This document shows positions 18,872-27,296 of a stretch of 64,000 nt of DNA, one piece after another. The notes below the pieces were generated by a model, which was not told the DNA's origin, ran no database searches, and worked only from the letters and a program-made list of their open reading frames with translations. Where the stretch lies: positions 1,550,001 to 1,614,000 of the forward strand of contig NZ_UGSI01000001.1 in the NCBI RefSeq assembly GCF_900454495.1, written 5' to 3'. How positions within the stretch are numbered: the stretch's first letter is position 1; the number at the start of each line of letters is the position of its first letter. A program made the position numbers and the translations under genes. The DNA comes from Paenibacillus macerans. Lineage in GTDB: Bacteria > Bacillota > Bacilli > Paenibacillales > Paenibacillaceae.

Positions 18872-18915
18872 CAAAAAAACAGGCCGGCCCACTTGTCATG
18901 ATGGACCAGCCTTTG
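18872..18915 (-). terminator. Terminator after the secreted metalloprotease gene
   Basis: AGGCTGGTCCA pairs with TGGGCCGGCCT around a 10-base loop, followed by GTTTTTTTG on the minus strand, 31 bp after the protease stop codon. Confidence 0.8.
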
Positions 18916-18945
18916 CCTTAATGATCGGCGTTATGATTCACTTCT

Positions 18946-19875
18946 TTACAAGCGGAACCGCTGCGAATCCTGCTTGAGCTGGCTCCAGGTATAGCGAAGC
19001 AGCCATACATCCCAATCCGTGATCTTCGCCGAGTTGCCCGCCCACATAATCGTCGGCACCGGGAACCCTCCCTGCGGACGATCATTCTCTCCATAGAAGT
19101 CCGGCATGCCGAAACCGTGGCCGATCTCATGCTCTGTAATCTGAATCTCGTTGTTGTTGACCGTGCTCAAAATATAATCGTCCGACATGCGCTGTCCCCA
19201 ATCGCCTCCGGCGCCGCCGCCAAAATTAGTCGTACCCCACAAATACATGTCAAACCGCTTGTCCAATCCTCCGGGATATGCATAATTCGGGTCGGTAAAG
19301 TGATCGAACCGGGACAACGCGCTGGGAGCAACGGGGAGGGCCGCCGGAATGCGTGGGTCAGTTTTGCTAAGCTCATCCACAATCGTTTGCGTGTAAACGA
19401 TTTCATTTGGTTGCTTGTTAAGAATTTGCGCGGGATTGGCAACAGCCCAGCCCACCACTTTAACCGGGATATCACCATAAGGCCATCCGTCATACCCCTT
19501 AAGATGTTTTGTCCAGTTATTCAACTGGCGTCCCAGCATCCTTTCGATATCCTGCCGCTGCTGTAGCGCCAAATTTTTGGCCGACTGCCAGCGCACCACA
19601 TAATTGATCGTTCCCTTACCGGCAAAGATTTGGTCAAAAATCAAATTTTTACGGCCTACGGAATTTTCCTTCAACATGCGGTTCTTGTAGACCCATTCAA
19701 TGGAAGGTCTCAATGATGCAGGCATGTCGGACAATGAGGCTTGGATAGACTCTTCGCTTTGCGTTATCGCAGAACTCTGCGGCGTCTCGGCCAAGGCCGT
19801 GGCGGTTCCGGTCAGGGGGACCGTCAACATTGCGGACAGAAGAGCTAACAACCATTTTCGCTGTGTGGACATCAT
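18946..19875 (-). CDS. Secreted zinc metalloprotease
   Basis: 309 residues. A Sec signal peptide (about 1-29, ending Ala-Leu-Ala) precedes a protease domain with the zinc motif His-Glu-Ile-Gly-His-Gly-Phe-Gly-Met-Pro-Asp-Phe-Tyr near residue 252. This HExxH followed by Gly-x-Pro-Asp resembles a metzincin-type arrangement with Asp as third ligand; the pattern occurs in uncharacterised extracellular proteins of soil bacteria, some annotated as cellulose-binding. The ATG at 19875 has AAAGG eight bases upstream; a TTG at 19878 is the longer alternative. It stands alone with its own terminator. Substrate unknown; the adjacent adhesin operon makes cell-surface processing possible but unproven. Confidence 0.85.
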   Translation of the reverse strand: MMSTQRKWLLALLSAMLTVPLTGTATALAETPQSSAITQSEESIQASLSDMPASLRPSIEWVYKNRMLKENSVGRKNLIFDQIFAGKGTINYVVRWQSAKNLALQQRQDIERMLGRQLNNWTKHLKGYDGWPYGDIPVKVVGWAVANPAQILNKQPNEIVYTQTIVDELSKTDPRIPAALPVAPSALSRFDHFTDPNYAYPGGLDKRFDMYLWGTTNFGGGAGGDWGQRMSDDYILSTVNNNEIQITEHEIGHGFGMPDFYGENDRPQGGFPVPTIMWAGNSAKITDWDVWLLRYTWSQLKQDSQRFRL

Positions 19876-20062
19876 CAAATCATCCTTTCTTTTTCAAAAG
19901 TGATAGATTTACCGACTTGAAATAGCTATCTCCCTTCGCATGAAATTGATGGTTCGTATTCTATTATTTAACATATAATAGAATATAAAGGTAGGTGCTT
20001 TTATACCTTTTTATAATAATATTTTTGGCTTCGTGTCTTGGTGTCCCTGCCTGCTGCTTGCC

Positions 20063-21406
20063 TTTGCACGATTATCCCCTTCTTTCAGGAGCAGGGAGCA
20101 GGGGGTGGGGGGTAGAGCAAGGGTTCCAAAAAAGAGAGAACAAAAAAGAGGGGAAAAAATGAGGCGGTTCAGGTGAGATTTTTGGCTTGATAAGAGAACT
20201 TATGTTTGGTATAATGAAATAAATGGAACTTATGTTCGTGTATTCTTGATTCGGGAGGTAAGCGGATATGGAAGCCAATGCGGGAACGGAACTTCAGCCA
20301 TTCAGCAGCCGTTTTAACAGCGAGCAGGACTGCATGGAGGCGCTGATCGCGATGAAGTGGCCAAACGGCTTTGTCTGCCCGCGCTGCGCTCACACCCGGT
20401 GCAGCCGTCTGACTTCCCGGCATATCCCTTTATTCGAGTGCGGAAAATGCAAGCATCAAACATCGCCTTTGGTCGGCACGATTTTTGAAGGAACGCATCT
20501 CCCCTTGGTGAAGTGGTTCCAGGCCCTGGAGTTATTCCTGCTTGAGGGCGGCATCTCAGCGCTGCGGCTGCGCAAGGAGATCCGTGTCGCCTACAAAACC
20601 GCCTGGTTAGTGCTGCACAAAATACGTCATGCCGTGGGGGAGTTCGATGCCCGGGAGCTGCTCTCCGGAGACGTGAAGGTGAACAGCGATCAGTATGGGC
20701 GTAATCCGTCCCGGTGTCAGCTTTCGCATCCGTACGCCTCGGCGGTCGTAGCGGGATGCACGGTCACGGAGTCGGGCGAGCCGGAACAGGTCAAAATCCG
20801 CCTGGTGCCGCATAAGCGGGGAGGCGAAAAGAGGGCAAACCGTCACGATCTAACCGCGTTTATTGGCGGGCATGTGGATGTCCGTACATCGGCGGTACAG
20901 TTGTTCCCTCAGGCCTTTCGGCTGTATGCTCCCTTGCGGAAAGTGGTGAGAGAGGCGTGGGAATCGCTGAAGAGTACGTATGGAGCCTTGGGACTGAAGC
21001 ATCTGCAGGCGTACCTGAACGAATACACCGGACGCCGCCGGCTGCGCCTGCAAGGAGGACTGCCGGGAGCGGAAGAAACAATGCGGCAGAAGTTACTACG
21101 CATGTGTGTGGCGATTCCGGCGATCCCTTACCGCCGGCTGATCGCACGCCAACCGAACCAGCCCCTTGCGGTTGTAGCCTGATCACGGTCTTTTCATTTT
21201 TCCCGTTTTCTTCCCCCATCCCTCCGTCAGGTCTGCTTCCCTTCTCCTAAACCTCCTTCTCACAAATCTGTCTAATGATCTTGAATATGTATGTTTCTAT
21301 CGAAAATATCTTATACTCCCAATCTACCCACTCCCCCCAAATATCTCTTCTTCTCCTGAATGTATCTTCTTCTCTGCTACCTGATCAAACGGGATAATCG
21401 TGCAAA
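20063..21406 (+). mobile_element. IS1595-family insertion sequence, complete
   Basis: 1344 bp between perfect 16-bp terminal inverted repeats, TTTGCACGATTATCCC at 20063-20078 and its inverse at 21391-21406, enclosing one transposase gene. A deletion derivative with the same ends is at 50087-50493. Similarity between the two copies continues about 15-30 bp beyond the 16-bp repeats on both sides (GCCTGC-Y-GCTTGCC on the left, GTT-S-ATCTGCCG on the right), so the true ends may be slightly outside. No 8-bp target duplication could be made out. Confidence 0.85.
20268..21182 (+). CDS. IS1595 family transposase
   Basis: 304 residues. An N-terminal zinc ribbon (Cys-Pro-Arg-Cys ... Cys-Gly-Lys-Cys, about 43-65) is followed by the Ser-Pro-Leu-Val-Gly-Thr-Ile-Phe-Glu-Gly-Thr-His-Leu-Pro-Leu-Val-Lys-Trp-Phe block that defines the family, and a C-terminal ISXO2-like region (Lys-His-Leu-Gln-Ala-Tyr-Leu-Asn-Glu-Tyr). 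Where relatives usually read Val-Asp-Glu this copy reads Val-Lys-Val-Asn-Ser-Asp, so the first catalytic acid may have changed or shifted by two. The ATG follows GGGAGG. Confidence 0.88.
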   Translation: MEANAGTELQPFSSRFNSEQDCMEALIAMKWPNGFVCPRCAHTRCSRLTSRHIPLFECGKCKHQTSPLVGTIFEGTHLPLVKWFQALELFLLEGGISALRLRKEIRVAYKTAWLVLHKIRHAVGEFDARELLSGDVKVNSDQYGRNPSRCQLSHPYASAVVAGCTVTESGEPEQVKIRLVPHKRGGEKRANRHDLTAFIGGHVDVRTSAVQLFPQAFRLYAPLRKVVREAWESLKSTYGALGLKHLQAYLNEYTGRRRLRLQGGLPGAEETMRQKLLRMCVAIPAIPYRRLIARQPNQPLAVVA

Positions 21407-21425
21407 GCGTCTGGACAACGGATGT

Positions 21426-22301
21426 TCATCTGCCGATCAACAGCTTATTGTATAATGGATGGATGATATAACCGGTCGGGCTGATCGCATATCTTTTTCC
21501 CGTATCGAGCCCGGCAATCCTCTCCATGTCTTCGCCGGTGAGTTCGAAGTCGAAGATTTCGCTGTTCTCGCGGATTCTTTGCGGATTGGAGGATTTTGGA
21601 ATAACGATGATTCCCCGCTGCAGATGCCAGCGCAAAGTGACCTGGGCCACGGATTTTTGGTGCCGGCCGGCGATTTGTTGCAAGACCGGATGTTCCAGTA
21701 ACGCTTTATTCCCTTGACCAAGCGGCCCCCAGGCCTCGTGCAAAATCCGGTGTTTCAGCATGTACTCGTGCAGTTCGTTTTGTGCAAACTCCGGGTGGGT
21801 CTCAATCTGGTTAATCATCGGCGGGATTTCCGCGTGGCTCAGCAAATGCTCGAGATGCCCGATCTCAAAATTGGCCACACCGATCACCTTGATTTTCCCT
21901 TCCGCGTATAACTCCTCCATCGCCCGCCACATTTCCAGGTAACCCGGTGCCTCAAAATGAATGAGGTACATATCGAGGTAATCGAGGTTCAGCTTTTTAA
22001 GGCTTTGCTCAAACGCCTTCTTCCCCGTTTTGTAACCTAAATCCGTGTTCCAGACCTTGGAGGTGATAAAAAATTGCTCACGCGGTACTCCGCTCTTCTG
22101 AATCTCTCTTCCTAGCGCTTCTTCGTTGCCGTAGATTTTGGCCGTATCGAAATGGCGGTAACCGGTGCGGATCGCCTTGACAATCGCCGTTTCAAACTCG
22201 GCGTATTTATTAATTTTGTAGACCCCAAAGCCCAGTTGAGGGATTTTAACGCCATTCGCCGCTTCTGCCGTCTTTGTCTCCAAAGTCATCTTAGTCATCA
22301 T
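21426..22301 (-). CDS. Aldo/keto reductase
   Basis: 291 residues of AKR (beta/alpha)8 fold. The tetrad is visible: Asp-Thr-Ala-Lys-Ile-Tyr (Asp and Tyr), Ile-Thr-Ser-Lys-Val-Trp (Lys) and Leu-Ile-His-Phe-Glu (His); the NADPH site is Ile-Pro-Lys-Ser-Ser-Asn-Pro-Gln-Arg. It reduces carbonyls using NADPH; close relatives act on methylglyoxal and similar toxic aldehydes. The start follows AAAGGTAGAG. The last codons lie 20 bp from the IS1595 inverted repeat and share sequence with the far end of the second IS copy, so the original C-terminus may have been replaced. An operator-like box shared with the adjacent Rrf2 gene lies upstream. Confidence 0.9.
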   Translation of the reverse strand: MMTKMTLETKTAEAANGVKIPQLGFGVYKINKYAEFETAIVKAIRTGYRHFDTAKIYGNEEALGREIQKSGVPREQFFITSKVWNTDLGYKTGKKAFEQSLKKLNLDYLDMYLIHFEAPGYLEMWRAMEELYAEGKIKVIGVANFEIGHLEHLLSHAEIPPMINQIETHPEFAQNELHEYMLKHRILHEAWGPLGQGNKALLEHPVLQQIAGRHQKSVAQVTLRWHLQRGIIVIPKSSNPQRIRENSEIFDFELTGEDMERIAGLDTGKRYAISPTGYIIHPLYNKLLIGR

Positions 22302-22341
22302 ATTACTCTACCTTTCAACTATTTAAAATATTCTCAATATT

Positions 22342-22361
22342 CTATATATAAATTATATTTA
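22342..22361. promoter_or_regulatory. Rrf2-type operator before the aldo/keto reductase gene
   Basis: CTATATATAAATTATATTTA differs at one of 20 positions from the box before the Rrf2 gene (22869-22888). Two near-identical copies at the two promoters of neighbouring genes suggest a shared repressor site. Confidence 0.6.
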
Positions 22362-22367
22362 TTTATG

Positions 22368-22412
22368 GGCAAAAAAAGGACGGAATTCCATTTCGCTTGG
22401 CCGTCCTTGTTT
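22368..22412 (-). terminator. Terminator after the Rrf2 gene
   Basis: On the minus strand AAGGACGG and CCGTCCTT form a stem followed by TTTTT, immediately after the Rrf2 stop codon and before the aldo/keto reductase promoter. Confidence 0.8.
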
Positions 22413-22835
22413 TTACTTTATCAAATCAATTAATCTAACTTCCGCGAGCGATTGCCGCAGCGTCTGTTCCGCCGCTTGAAGGCGGCCGCTCAGCTTTTGC
22501 TGGATTGCGGCGACTTCGGCGTCTTTGCCTTGCACCGCCACATCCGTATGAAGCTTGAATAAAGGCTTGCCCGGTTCCACCGCCAAGAATACGTCCAGCA
22601 GAGTGATTTCCGTTAAAGGCTTGGCCAGCATAATACCGCCTTTTGCCCCCTCCTTGGCCACCGTAAGCTTGGCATTGCTCAAGTTCCGAATCACTTTGAC
22701 CGTGGTCGGCATGGGAATGTTCAATTGCTCGGAAATGACCTTGGTCGATAAAAAGTTCGCGCAGGGCTCCTCCGAGATCCCGTGAATATAAAGCAATATG
22801 GAAACCGCCTGCGACAACGCCGTGGAATAAGCCAT
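22413..22835 (-). CDS. Rrf2 family transcriptional regulator (cysteine-poor)
   Basis: About 140 residues with the Rrf2 winged helix (Tyr-Ser-Thr-Ala-Leu-Ser-Gln-Ala-Val ... Ser-Glu-Gln-Leu-Asn-Ile-Pro-Met-Pro-Thr-Thr-Val-Lys-Val-Ile-Arg) and a wing Glu-Gly-Ala-Lys-Gly-Gly. The three-Cys iron-sulfur motif of IscR/NsrR is absent, so it is unlikely to hold a cluster. The frame starts at 22844, but the ATG at 22835 is better spaced from AGGATGG. It probably controls itself and the downstream aldo/keto reductase through the paired boxes, as a one-input stress switch. Confidence 0.88.
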   Translation of the reverse strand: MAYSTALSQAVSILLYIHGISEEPCANFLSTKVISEQLNIPMPTTVKVIRNLSNAKLTVAKEGAKGGIMLAKPLTEITLLDVFLAVEPGKPLFKLHTDVAVQGKDAEVAAIQQKLSGRLQAAEQTLRQSLAEVRLIDLIK

Positions 22836-22868
22836 GGAATCCATCCTATCTTGTATTTTCTAAACATA

Positions 22869-22888
22869 CTATATATTAATTATATTTA
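22869..22888. promoter_or_regulatory. Rrf2-type operator before the Rrf2 gene (autoregulation)
   Basis: CTATATATTAATTATATTTA lies 34 bp upstream of the chosen start, 19 of 20 positions identical with the box before the aldo/keto reductase gene. Confidence 0.6.
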
Positions 22889-22907
22889 GTTTTCAATTAT
22901 TTCAATT

Positions 22908-23170
22908 ATTTTTCTCGCGCACATCAGTTTGAACGCTTTGATCCGGCCCGTGGAAGGAAAAGCGGTCCCCGGCAAAGATCAGCAAACTCGCCCTGACGGT
23001 ATACTGTGATGACGGCGTCCTCGGGCAAATCGCGAATCAGCTCCAATTTCAGCGGTTCCCCCCAGCGCTTCGAACATGTTCATGGCATCCTGGCGGCTCA
23101 CGACGTGCCTGATGATCGGCAGGTCCTCTTGAATAATCTTCTTCATTTCTTGTTCGATCGCGATCAAGTC
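22908..23170 (-). pseudogene. Threonyl-tRNA synthetase editing-domain fragment
   Basis: The minus strand spells Ile-Glu-Gln-Glu-Met-Lys-Lys-Ile-Ile-Gln-Glu-Asp-Leu-Pro-Ile, then Ala-Met-Asn-Met-Phe-Glu-Ala-Leu-Gly. After a frameshift at a G6 run (near 23060) it continues Glu-Pro-Leu-Lys-Leu-Glu-Leu-Ile-Arg, Tyr-Arg-Gln-Gly-Glu-Phe-Ala-Asp-Leu-Cys-Arg-Gly-Pro, and after a second shift Ser-Thr-Gly-Arg-Ile-Lys-Ala-Phe-Lys-Leu. This is the second half of the N-terminal editing domain of a ThrRS; nothing else of the gene remains. It is a relic of a duplicated or transferred thrS-type gene. Confidence 0.75.
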
Positions 23171-23195
23171 TTACCTTTAGAAGCCCCCAATTCAT

Positions 23196-26100
23196 CTAAT
23201 GCCTTTTGCTTTCTTTGGGGACCGTAAAGGAGACGACCGTTCCCTGTCCGGGAGAGCCCTGAATTTGCAGGCCTCTCCCGAACAATTGCTTCAAACGGCG
23301 ATCGGTGTTGGCCAGACCGACGCCCGGTTTTCCAACGAGCTCCTCCCCCTGGTGGAGAATCCTCTGCTGCGCGCCTTGATCTATGCCGACGCCGTCATCC
23401 TCAATGGATATTTCCGCACGGTCCCCCAAGTCGAGCACCCGAATCCGGACCGTACCTCCCTGGGTGCGGCTAAGCACGCCGTGCCGGACGGCATTTTCCA
23501 CCAAGGGCTGAACGGAAAGCGGAGGAACTTGCAGCTCAAGACGGTCGTCCGCCTCCCACTCCACCTGAACGCGGTCTCCGAACCGCTCCTGCTCGATGTA
23601 CAGATAAGCTCGCACCAGCTCCAATTCCTTCCGCAGCGGAACCAAGCGTTCCAGGTTGGCGAAGTCGAAGCTGGCCCGCAGGTAATCTCCAAATGCAAGC
23701 AGCAGGCTTCGCATGCGGTCAATGTCGACTTCGACAAGCGCGGCCAAAGAATTCAGCGTATTAAACAGAAAATGCGGCTGAATTTGCGCCTGCAGCCACG
23801 CCGCCTCCAAGCGCGATTGCTCGCGCGCGGCCCGGGCGACATTCGTGAGCGCCTTTACCCGCGCTCTCAGCTCGTGGGAGTCGACAGGCTTAACGATATA
23901 GTCGTTGGCCCCTGCGCGGAAGCCCGCTTCAATATCCTCCGTTCGATAGCGGGCCGTGAGCAGCAAAATCGGCAGCTCGGAATGGGAAAAAAGAGAACGG
24001 ACGGTCCGGGCGACCTCGTAGCCGGACATTTCCGGCATCATCACGTCCGCGACGACCAAATCCCACGCTCCCGCATTCAGCAGCGACAATGCCTCGGAGC
24101 CGCTTGTTGCCGTCACGATTTCATATTGATCCGGGGCCAGCGCATTGGTCAGAACGCGCAGATTCACCGGATCGTCGTCGACGGCGAGAATGCGGGGCCG
24201 GTCTTCGCGCACGGGAGCTTCCTCCGGCACGGAAGCGGCGACCGTCTCGACGAAGGTAAGAACCCCAGCGTCTTCGACCGGCCGGCTTGCGGCGGCCGCA
24301 TTCGCCGCCGGTCCGGCCTCACCCGGTTCCGCCATGGGCAAAGTAAACCGGAACACAGAACCGGCGTTCGGCGCCGAACTGACCGTCAGCTCTCCGCCAT
24401 GAAGCTCCACCAGGCGCTTGGTGATCGTAAGCCCCAGCCCAAATCCCGCCGCATTCGTCTCCGCCTGTGCCGCGCCTTGTTCGTAAGGCTGGAAGATCCG
24501 GCTCACCGTCGCCCCGTCCATACCGATCCCGGTATCCGAAACGCGGATCACCACCCTGCCGCCTTCGGCCTCCGCTTCGACCGCAACTCGCCCCTCGTTC
24601 GTAAATTTAACCGCATTATGCAGAAGGTTGAACATGATTTGCACCAGCCGGTTCTCATCCGCCAGTACCGGCGGCAGCGAATCCGGAATCCGGTTCTCGA
24701 GCCTGACCGGCTTTCCATCCGTCATGAACCGGACCATGTCCAGCACGCCGGCGGCCTCCGCCTGCAGCCGGAGCGGGACCGGATTCAGCCGGATCCGGTT
24801 CTCCCGCAGCCGGGTCAGATCGATCAGATCATTCAAAAGGAAGGACATGCGCCTCCCCACCGAAACGAGCAGTTTCAAGCGCTCCCGATTGGCCTCATCG
24901 TCTGATCGCCCCCCGCTGTCAAGCACGGTCTGGGCCATATTCAAAATGCCGTGAAGCGGATTCCGCAGCTCATGCGAGGTTTGGACCAGAAACTCGTCCT
25001 TGAGCTTGTCGGCGGCCTGCAACCGTTCCGCCAGCCTGGCCGTCTCGGCGGCATTGCGGAAATACTGCCTAAACCAGTACAATGCAAAAGCGGTAAACAA
25101 AGCCAGCATATCGAAAGGATAATAGCCGATATCGAGAAAAAGCGAGTAACTCGCGATTCCCCAAACTACATTCCCCGCGATCGCTACTATCCCGAGCAGC
25201 AAATAGATCGCATCGGGAACGCCTTTCCGTACCGCCAGATAGAGGAAAATCGGGGCGGTTACGAACGAAACCAGCATCAGCACGGTATGCAGCCCGTCGG
25301 CATAGGTGTACAGCCTAGCCGGCAGCGCAAGAACGAGCCCCCCGAAGACAATGCAAGCGGCCAAGTGCCAGCGGGAATGGCGAAGGATCGGGAACTCCGG
25401 CAATAAGCTTCTAATATATTGCAACAGCAGCGCCGCTACACCTAAGTAGGAGAGATAGAAAACCTTATAAGTCGTTTCGTAATCGACCCCAAACCAGGCG
25501 GACAGAATACGGTCCTGGTCGACAGCAATGGCGGCGGCCCCGAAAAGCGCCAGCAGGGAGAAAATCAGAAGCGGCCTCTGCCGGGCGCCGATAAAATAAA
25601 GAACGAAAGCGTACATGGCATGCATGATCATCAGCAGGCACATCGCCGCTTGCGATCCGGCGGAGAACCAATAAGCACGGCTCATTGCCTTGGCCGTTCC
25701 GAAACTGATCGGCTCGTTCAGGCCGCCCATGACGCGGTCATCATAATTCGCCGCTTGCAGCACGATATCCAGAACGCCTTGCTCGGCGGCGAACGTGGCG
25801 GAATACGGCACATTGCCCGCCGTGTAGGATGATGCACTGTCCGCCGGCTGACCGGATCCGCCCAGCAGCCGCCCGTTCACATACAAAGACGAGGATGCGG
25901 AAACTCTCGGCACGCGAACGGTCAACTTCGGCAAGTCTCCGGACGGCAGTAGAACACGCAGGCGGTACGTCCCGTATCCGAAAGTCGATCTGTGCGGCGG
26001 AGAAAAATCCCGCTGCCAGCTTCCGGGGACCGTTGCCGTTTTGGCTATGCCGCTTTCCAGCTTAATCGTACCGTCCGGACCGGGCATCACCAGCTGCGAC

Positions 26101-26294
26101 GGATAAAATTCCCATTGCCCGACGAGAGAAAGTACCGGTTTGGAAGAGGGGTCCCAATCACGCAGATCCAAAAGCCCCCCTTCGGCTTCGACTTGGGTCG
26201 AAGTCGTCTGTACGTTAATCCAAGCGAGGCGAACCAAGGTTAAGGCGAGTAAAAACAAGCCGACAATGGCCGCGATTTTTCTTCTTTTCATCAT
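23196..26294 (-). CDS. Hybrid sensor histidine kinase/response regulator with 7TMR-DISM sensor
   Basis: 1032 residues. In order: N-terminal helix (7-27), extracellular 7TMR-DISMED2-like jelly-roll domain (about 50-195), seven-helix 7TMR-DISM region (about 205-420), HisKA with Ser-His-Glu-Leu-Arg-Asn (His near 440), HATPase_c, a receiver domain with Val-Val-Ala-Asp-Val-Met-Met-Pro-Glu (phospho-Asp near 746), then a LytS-type kinase module Gln-Pro-His-Phe-Leu-Phe-Asn-Thr-Leu (near 843) and a second HATPase. The double-kinase layout is common in Paenibacillaceae. It probably senses a carbohydrate-like ligand. No partner regulator gene is adjacent. The ribosome binding site is weak. Confidence 0.92.
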   Translation of the reverse strand: MMKRRKIAAIVGLFLLALTLVRLAWINVQTTSTQVEAEGGLLDLRDWDPSSKPVLSLVGQWEFYPSQLVMPGPDGTIKLESGIAKTATVPGSWQRDFSPPHRSTFGYGTYRLRVLLPSGDLPKLTVRVPRVSASSSLYVNGRLLGGSGQPADSASSYTAGNVPYSATFAAEQGVLDIVLQAANYDDRVMGGLNEPISFGTAKAMSRAYWFSAGSQAAMCLLMIMHAMYAFVLYFIGARQRPLLIFSLLALFGAAAIAVDQDRILSAWFGVDYETTYKVFYLSYLGVAALLLQYIRSLLPEFPILRHSRWHLAACIVFGGLVLALPARLYTYADGLHTVLMLVSFVTAPIFLYLAVRKGVPDAIYLLLGIVAIAGNVVWGIASYSLFLDIGYYPFDMLALFTAFALYWFRQYFRNAAETARLAERLQAADKLKDEFLVQTSHELRNPLHGILNMAQTVLDSGGRSDDEANRERLKLLVSVGRRMSFLLNDLIDLTRLRENRIRLNPVPLRLQAEAAGVLDMVRFMTDGKPVRLENRIPDSLPPVLADENRLVQIMFNLLHNAVKFTNEGRVAVEAEAEGGRVVIRVSDTGIGMDGATVSRIFQPYEQGAAQAETNAAGFGLGLTITKRLVELHGGELTVSSAPNAGSVFRFTLPMAEPGEAGPAANAAAASRPVEDAGVLTFVETVAASVPEEAPVREDRPRILAVDDDPVNLRVLTNALAPDQYEIVTATSGSEALSLLNAGAWDLVVADVMMPEMSGYEVARTVRSLFSHSELPILLLTARYRTEDIEAGFRAGANDYIVKPVDSHELRARVKALTNVARAAREQSRLEAAWLQAQIQPHFLFNTLNSLAALVEVDIDRMRSLLLAFGDYLRASFDFANLERLVPLRKELELVRAYLYIEQERFGDRVQVEWEADDRLELQVPPLSVQPLVENAVRHGVLSRTQGGTVRIRVLDLGDRAEISIEDDGVGIDQGAQQRILHQGEELVGKPGVGLANTDRRLKQLFGRGLQIQGSPGQGTVVSFTVPKESKRH

Positions 26295-26339
26295 AAAGAT
26301 AAAGATTCGACAAAATCAGAGAAATTCCTCTGTACTTTC

Positions 26340-27254
26340 TCACGGGTACAAACCGGCAATTTTCAGCACATGGCTGCGGAACGCCTGAATCAACTCCGGC
26401 GGTCCCAGCACTTTCGCTTGCACGCCAAATCGAATAATGTGCTGAACGGCCTGTTCCACCGTATAATAATAAGCCGATACATGCAGCGTCCCGTCGGCAT
26501 TCAGGATGATCCGGCCGTGATCGAATTCATCCCGTACCTTTGTCTTTGCAGAAGGTTGAAATTGCAGCAAGGCTTCTACTCCGCCCGGAGGCTTTTGACG
26601 TCCTTTATCCACATCTTCTATCGTCAAATGGCGGCGATCAAATTTCTCCGAGAGCACTTTCAGATGATTCATGCGGGATAAGCGAAAAACCCGAAGCGCT
26701 GAGCGAAAACGGCAAAATCCCCATAGATACCAGGCTCCGCGCATCAGGTATAGTCCCATCGGTTCAACGGTCCGGGTCGTCTCCTCCCCGCGGAAATCCA
26801 TGTAATCGAACTCGGCCACACGCAGCTCGCGGACAGCAAGATCGAGCGAGCGGATCTTCTCTCTCTCATCCGGCTTCGAAGCATGTTGAAAGTCCAACCT
26901 TGCAGCCGTAGGAGGTGCGGAGTGTTCGGGCAGGAGAGCTCCGATTTTCTCCAGCAGCCCGGTCAAATCGGGATTGTCCGTAGCCGTTTGAATGCCCCGC
27001 ACGGCGGAATAGAGGGAATACAGTTGCTCAAGCGTCAACATTTGTTTATCCAGCCGATAGCTCGGCATAATCTCGTATCCGCCGTCGGGTCCCGGATAGG
27101 AGATGATGGGGATGCCGGCCTGACTAAGCGTCTCGATATCGCGATATACGGTCCTTAATGAGACTTCGAACCGCTCCGCCAAATCCTCGGCCGTCAGCCG
27201 CTTCCTGCTGCCAAGCAGCGCCATCGTGATGGATAGCAAGCGATCCAGCTTCAA
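26340..27254 (-). CDS. YafY-type HTH/WYL domain transcriptional regulator
   Basis: 304 residues: an N-terminal HTH_11 domain (about 1-55, with Leu-Ala-Glu-Arg-Phe-Glu-Val-Ser-Leu-Arg-Thr-Val-Tyr-Arg-Asp-Ile), then a WYL domain and a WCX C-terminal domain. The frame extends to 27293, but a TTG at 27254 lies seven bases behind a perfect AAAGGAGG and gives the usual Leu-Lys-Leu-Asp-Arg-Leu-Leu start. WYL regulators respond to nucleic-acid or metabolite ligands. It is 42 bp behind the UvrA-like gene, so the two may form one unit. Confidence 0.9.
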   Translation of the reverse strand: MKLDRLLSITMALLGSRKRLTAEDLAERFEVSLRTVYRDIETLSQAGIPIISYPGPDGGYEIMPSYRLDKQMLTLEQLYSLYSAVRGIQTATDNPDLTGLLEKIGALLPEHSAPPTAARLDFQHASKPDEREKIRSLDLAVRELRVAEFDYMDFRGEETTRTVEPMGLYLMRGAWYLWGFCRFRSALRVFRLSRMNHLKVLSEKFDRRHLTIEDVDKGRQKPPGGVEALLQFQPSAKTKVRDEFDHGRIILNADGTLHVSAYYYTVEQAVQHIIRFGVQAKVLGPPELIQAFRSHVLKIAGLYP

Positions 27255-27296
27255 TCGTATTCCTCCTTTCTCCGAGATAATGAGTTGCCGCATTCC

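Noticed and set aside
18638..18892. Minus-strand frames in front of the adhesin; one reads like a membrane protein tail (Ala-Ile-Leu-Pro-Gly-Ile-Val-Ile-Trp-Arg-Leu)
   Set aside because: The stretch lies between two terminators, has no start signal and its similarity to a transporter C-terminus is too short to support. It may be a relic.
23199..24905. 568-codon plus-strand frame opposite the hybrid kinase gene
   Set aside because: Antisense shadow of a high-GC coding region; the kinase on the minus strand has complete, ordered domains.
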